6,263 bases of DNA from Bacteroidales bacterium (GTDB lineage: Bacteria; Bacteroidota; Bacteroidia; Bacteroidales; VadinHA17): contig WFRO01000515.1 of assembly GCA_015486475.1 (NCBI GenBank), positions 1 through 6,263 of the forward strand. The letters run 5' to 3'. Shown here in pieces: positions 3,429-6,263 of this stretch (its first letter is position 1; each line of letters opens with the position of its first letter). Under the pieces are notes generated by a model. The model saw only the letters and a list, made by a program, of their open reading frames with translations, did not search any database and was not told the origin of the DNA. The translations under genes were made by a program, and so were the position numbers.

Positions 3429-6263
3429 ACTTCCCCGGTACCAGCTCATACCCGTCCGTCTTTCCTTTTTCCGTGGCCGGGATGCCATAGACCATCCAGG
3501 CGGGGGCGGGCTTGCCTTTGAGGTAATGGTCATAGAACTGCATGGTACGGATGGTGAGGTCTTTCTGGTCGGCACGGCGGGTGAGGTTGTGGTCTTCGTT
3601 GTTGTACTCCAGCAGCCAGGCCGGTTTGCCCAGGCGGCGCAGGGCCACGAAGAACTCGATCCCCTGGTACCAGGGCACGGCGCCGTCCTTGTCGTTATGC
3701 ATGATCAGCAGGGGGGTGTGGATCTTCGGGACAAAGAAGATGGGTGAGTTCTCCACGTACTGGAGGGTCTTCTCCCAGAGGGTCCCGCCTATGCGGCTCT
3801 GGGTCTGCTCATACTGGAACATGCGGCTCATGCCGGAGCCCCACCGTATGCCGCCGTAGGCGCTGGTCATGTTCGACACGGGGGCGCCGGAAAAAGCGCA
3901 CCGGAACATGTCGGTCTGTGTTACCAGGTAAGCGATCTGATAGCCGCCCCAGCTCTGGCCGTTCATGGCCAGCCGCTCCCTGTCGATGAAAGGATAACGG
4001 TCGACCATCGTCTGGGTGCCGCTGATGACGGCATTGTAGGCGCTCTGGCCGGGATAGCCTGTCCGGTAGGTGATGTCCGGCACAAAGATCAGGTAGCCGT
4101 TGCTCACATACAACGACCGGTTGATGATCGAGCGGCTGGGCGCCGGCGCCCAGTAACGGTACATGCCGTCGGAACTGCGTTCGTAGAAATAGACGATCAT
4201 GGGGTATTTCTTCGAAGGATCGAAGTTCTCCGGCTTGTAAAGAAGTCCCTGCAGATGTTCCCCGGTGAAGGAGGTCCATTCCGTCAGCTCCACAGTGCCC
4301 CACAGATAATCGCTCTGCTGCGGGTTGGTGAGGGAGAGCTCTGCAGCTTTCTGCATCTTCATATTACCGGTCCACAGCTCCGGATATTGCTCAAAAGATC
4401 CTTTTCTCCAGAACAGCAGGTCCGCCTTCTCCGGCTTCATCAGGGCAGAATAGTCAAAATCTCCCAGGACAAGACGCTCCGGATCTTCCGGCTTATCTGC
4501 CCGGGCAGTAAAATATCCCGATCTTTTATTGTAGATGTGAAAAGCACTGAGATACAACTCCTCTCGGGGGTTTATGGTCTCTTTCTCCCTGTCGAGTCTC
4601 ACCCTCCTGAAACGTATGTCGTTCTTTCTCCCGTAGCCGTTGGTGAGACATGCGGGTTTTTCTTTCCCCGTCACGTCCACTTTCCACAGGTCGAACCGGT
4701 CGTAAAGAATGATGTGGTGATCGTCGTCATACCATCCGGCGTAGCCGTAAGGATAGGGATGACTGGGCGTATCGTGCCGCTCGTTATAAAAAGCCACGGG
4801 CAGGGCTCCGGTCAGGTTGATCTCCGTGCCGGTGGTCAGGTCGCGGCCATGCCAGCAACTGTCCTCCACGCTCCACCAGACGAGCGAAGTGCCACGGGGA
4901 GAGAGGCTCACGGAGGAGGGCGCTTTGGTAAGGAGCTTTTCCTTCCGGCCTGTGACCACCTCGATGCGGTAGATGTCCCGGTACCTGTCGGCCTCCCACG
5001 AGATCAGCATCCTGTAGGGCAGGTCCGAGGTTCCCAGGGCCCAAGGGGCTTCTCCTTTCAGGGGTACGCTCACCTCCGGCACCGTCTTGTCGGCCAGCTG
5101 CACGAATTTCTTTTGCTCCGGCAGCCATACGGCCAGCCAGGTGCGTTTTTTCTCTTTCCCGGCCCTCAGCTTCTGCATGGGCTGCAGGTAAGGATCTTTC
5201 CAGTTCCAGATATCCACATGGTATTTTTCCTCCGGCAGCAGCGTATCCTCCGGCTCCGGTTCGGGACGGGGGGCGGTGCCCAGGAAAAGACGGCTTCCTT
5301 TTTCCGAGAACCAGGGAGAACGGTTGTCGCTGACGCTCCACCCGCCGGGCATACCCGGCGAGAGCGTATCCACGGCCACGCGGGCAGAATCCTCCCCGTC
5401 CTTCCAGTAATAAAGGGAAAAGATCTTCACATCGCCGGTGTCGGCAGAATGGAGGAAAGCCACCTGTTGCCCCTGCCCGTCGACAGTCACCTTCTTCGCA
5501 TCGCTATCCTTCGCTTTGCGGGAGAAGATCTTCCGGGAGTTGGCATCGCCGGCAGAGAAAAGATAGATCTCCGTAGTGGACAGCGAGTCTTTCTGATGGG
5601 TGATAAAGGCCAGCCTGCTGCCATACTTTGCGATCGCCTGGTCCGTGACATCATGGAAGACCACCGAACGGCCGGCCACGGGATCGGCCACCACCAGATC
5701 GGTGCCTTTGGCCTTTTTGATCTCCTTGACCTTCTTGTCATACGCCTTTTTCTTTTCCTTGTAAGCTTTCTTCGTCTCTTCCGAGGCGCTCATCCCGGTG
5801 GTGTCCGGCTTCTCGGGGAAGATCTTTTCGCGTCGGTACCAAAACCATGAGCCGGCCTTCTCCGGAACACCGAAAGAGGAAACTTTCTCCACTTTCTCCA
5901 GGGACATGCCTTTCAGCACAAGGATCCCCAGCGAATCTTTGGGCATGTCCTCCTTTTTCTTTTTATCTTTTTTGGCTTTGCGCACCACGGCATACTGTGG
6001 TTTGATCCTGAAAACCAGATAATCCCCTGCAGGCGAGAAACGGGCCCCGTAACCCCGCGGGAAAGAGTCGAGCGAAGCCTTTTTCATATTGTACAGATAA
6101 AGCCAGCCGTCACCCTGCTGGGGGTTGATCTCCCAGGTGACCCACCGTCCGTCGCGGGAGGGGGTCACATATCCGAGCTTTTTCCACCCATCATATACCT
6201 CATGGGTCAGGGGCTTCTTGGGGGTCGTCTGACCCGTCACGGTCCCGGCCAGCAGCAGGGACA
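3427..6263 (-). CDS. Secreted S9 prolyl-oligopeptidase-family serine peptidase, 5' end missing
   Basis: At least 937 residues are present, with the start beyond the right edge. Numbering from the GTG codon at 6240, residues 15 to about 640 show beta-propeller-like strands (for example GARFSPAGDYLVF at 65-77 and SLSPRGTSLVWW at 445-456). The C-terminal alpha/beta-hydrolase domain (about 650-915) carries the nucleophile motif NGQSWGG with Ser763, the acid in NDKDGAVP (Asp852) and the base in NEDHNL (His884), so the triad is intact. The family cleaves peptides, often after proline, and the propeller limits access to the active site. Two lysine-rich stretches (86-102 and 150-178) look like charged, possibly helical insertions. 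The frame stays open upstream of the GTG and encodes SLLLAGTVTGQTTP, the hydrophobic core and cleavage region of a signal peptide, so the GTG is internal and the enzyme is exported, probably to the periplasm. No lipobox cysteine is visible. Exact substrate unknown. Confidence 0.93.
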   Translation of the reverse strand, partial: SLLLAGTVTGQTTPKKPLTHEVYDGWKKLGYVTPSRDGRWVTWEINPQQGDGWLYLYNMKKASLDSFPRGYGARFSPAGDYLVFRIKPQYAVVRKAKKDKKKKEDMPKDSLGILVLKGMSLEKVEKVSSFGVPEKAGSWFWYRREKIFPEKPDTTGMSASEETKKAYKEKKKAYDKKVKEIKKAKGTDLVVADPVAGRSVVFHDVTDQAIAKYGSRLAFITHQKDSLSTTEIYLFSAGDANSRKIFSRKAKDSDAKKVTVDGQGQQVAFLHSADTGDVKIFSLYYWKDGEDSARVAVDTLSPGMPGGWSVSDNRSPWFSEKGSRLFLGTAPRPEPEPEDTLLPEEKYHVDIWNWKDPYLQPMQKLRAGKEKKRTWLAVWLPEQKKFVQLADKTVPEVSVPLKGEAPWALGTSDLPYRMLISWEADRYRDIYRIEVVTGRKEKLLTKAPSSVSLSPRGTSLVWWSVEDSCWHGRDLTTGTEINLTGALPVAFYNERHDTPSHPYPYGYAGWYDDDHHIILYDRFDLWKVDVTGKEKPACLTNGYGRKNDIRFRRVRLDREKETINPREELYLSAFHIYNKRSGYFTARADKPEDPERLVLGDFDYSALMKPEKADLLFWRKGSFEQYPELWTGNMKMQKAAELSLTNPQQSDYLWGTVELTEWTSFTGEHLQGLLYKPENFDPSKKYPMIVYFYERSSDGMYRYWAPAPSRSIINRSLYVSNGYLIFVPDITYRTGYPGQSAYNAVISGTQTMVDRYPFIDRERLAMNGQSWGGYQIAYLVTQTDMFRCAFSGAPVSNMTSAYGGIRWGSGMSRMFQYEQTQSRIGGTLWEKTLQYVENSPIFFVPKIHTPLLIMHNDKDGAVPWYQGIEFFVALRRLGKPAWLLEYNNEDHNLTRRADQKDLTIRTMQFYDHYLKGKPAPAWMVYGIPATEKGKTDGYELVPGK

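Noticed and set aside
4255..5850. A 531-codon open frame on the plus strand opposite the peptidase gene
   Set aside because: It is antisense to a peptidase with an intact catalytic triad and recognisable motifs, and its product shows no family features.

Overview
The window looks like a chromosomal segment of a fairly GC-rich Bacteroidota bacterium. This is an inference. It rests on the protein types (a large secreted S9 peptidase with a beta-propeller, an NRAMP relative of the GPGT type), on starts that lack an obvious Shine-Dalgarno sequence and have AT-rich leaders instead, and on gaps filled with short degenerate tandem repeats. No rRNA, tRNA, CRISPR array, insertion sequence or phage gene was seen.

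Layout from left to right: (1) the first 32 codons of a minus-strand gene for a small membrane or exported protein, cut by the left edge; (2) a 78-base gap holding an 8-bp repeat array that runs into the next gene; (3) a complete minus-strand NRAMP/SLC11-fold transporter of 439 residues in which the canonical metal-binding residues are replaced; (4) a 237-base divergent gap with a 7-bp array, an 8-bp array and a pyrimidine-rich CCATTCTT-like tract; (5) a complete plus-strand gene for a conserved soluble protein of about 467 residues and unknown function; (6) a 289-base convergent gap made almost wholly of 7-bp, 10-bp and 8-bp repeats; (7) a minus-strand S9 prolyl-oligopeptidase-family serine peptidase with an intact catalytic triad, whose 5' end and most of whose signal peptide lie beyond the right edge.

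The genes do not form an evident pathway. Genes 1 and 3 could be co-transcribed (same strand, 78 bases apart). The plus-strand gene and the peptidase converge and are unlikely to share a transcript. The most unusual content is between the genes. All three gaps carry an ATCGCTTY octamer array in the same absolute orientation, preceded by a related GTT-TA-CTCT-type linker. The two larger gaps also have RGTTNNN heptamer arrays on the same side of it. In two cases the octamer array supplies the stop codon of the neighbouring gene. The second notable item is the transporter, whose substrate cannot be assumed to be a divalent transition metal.
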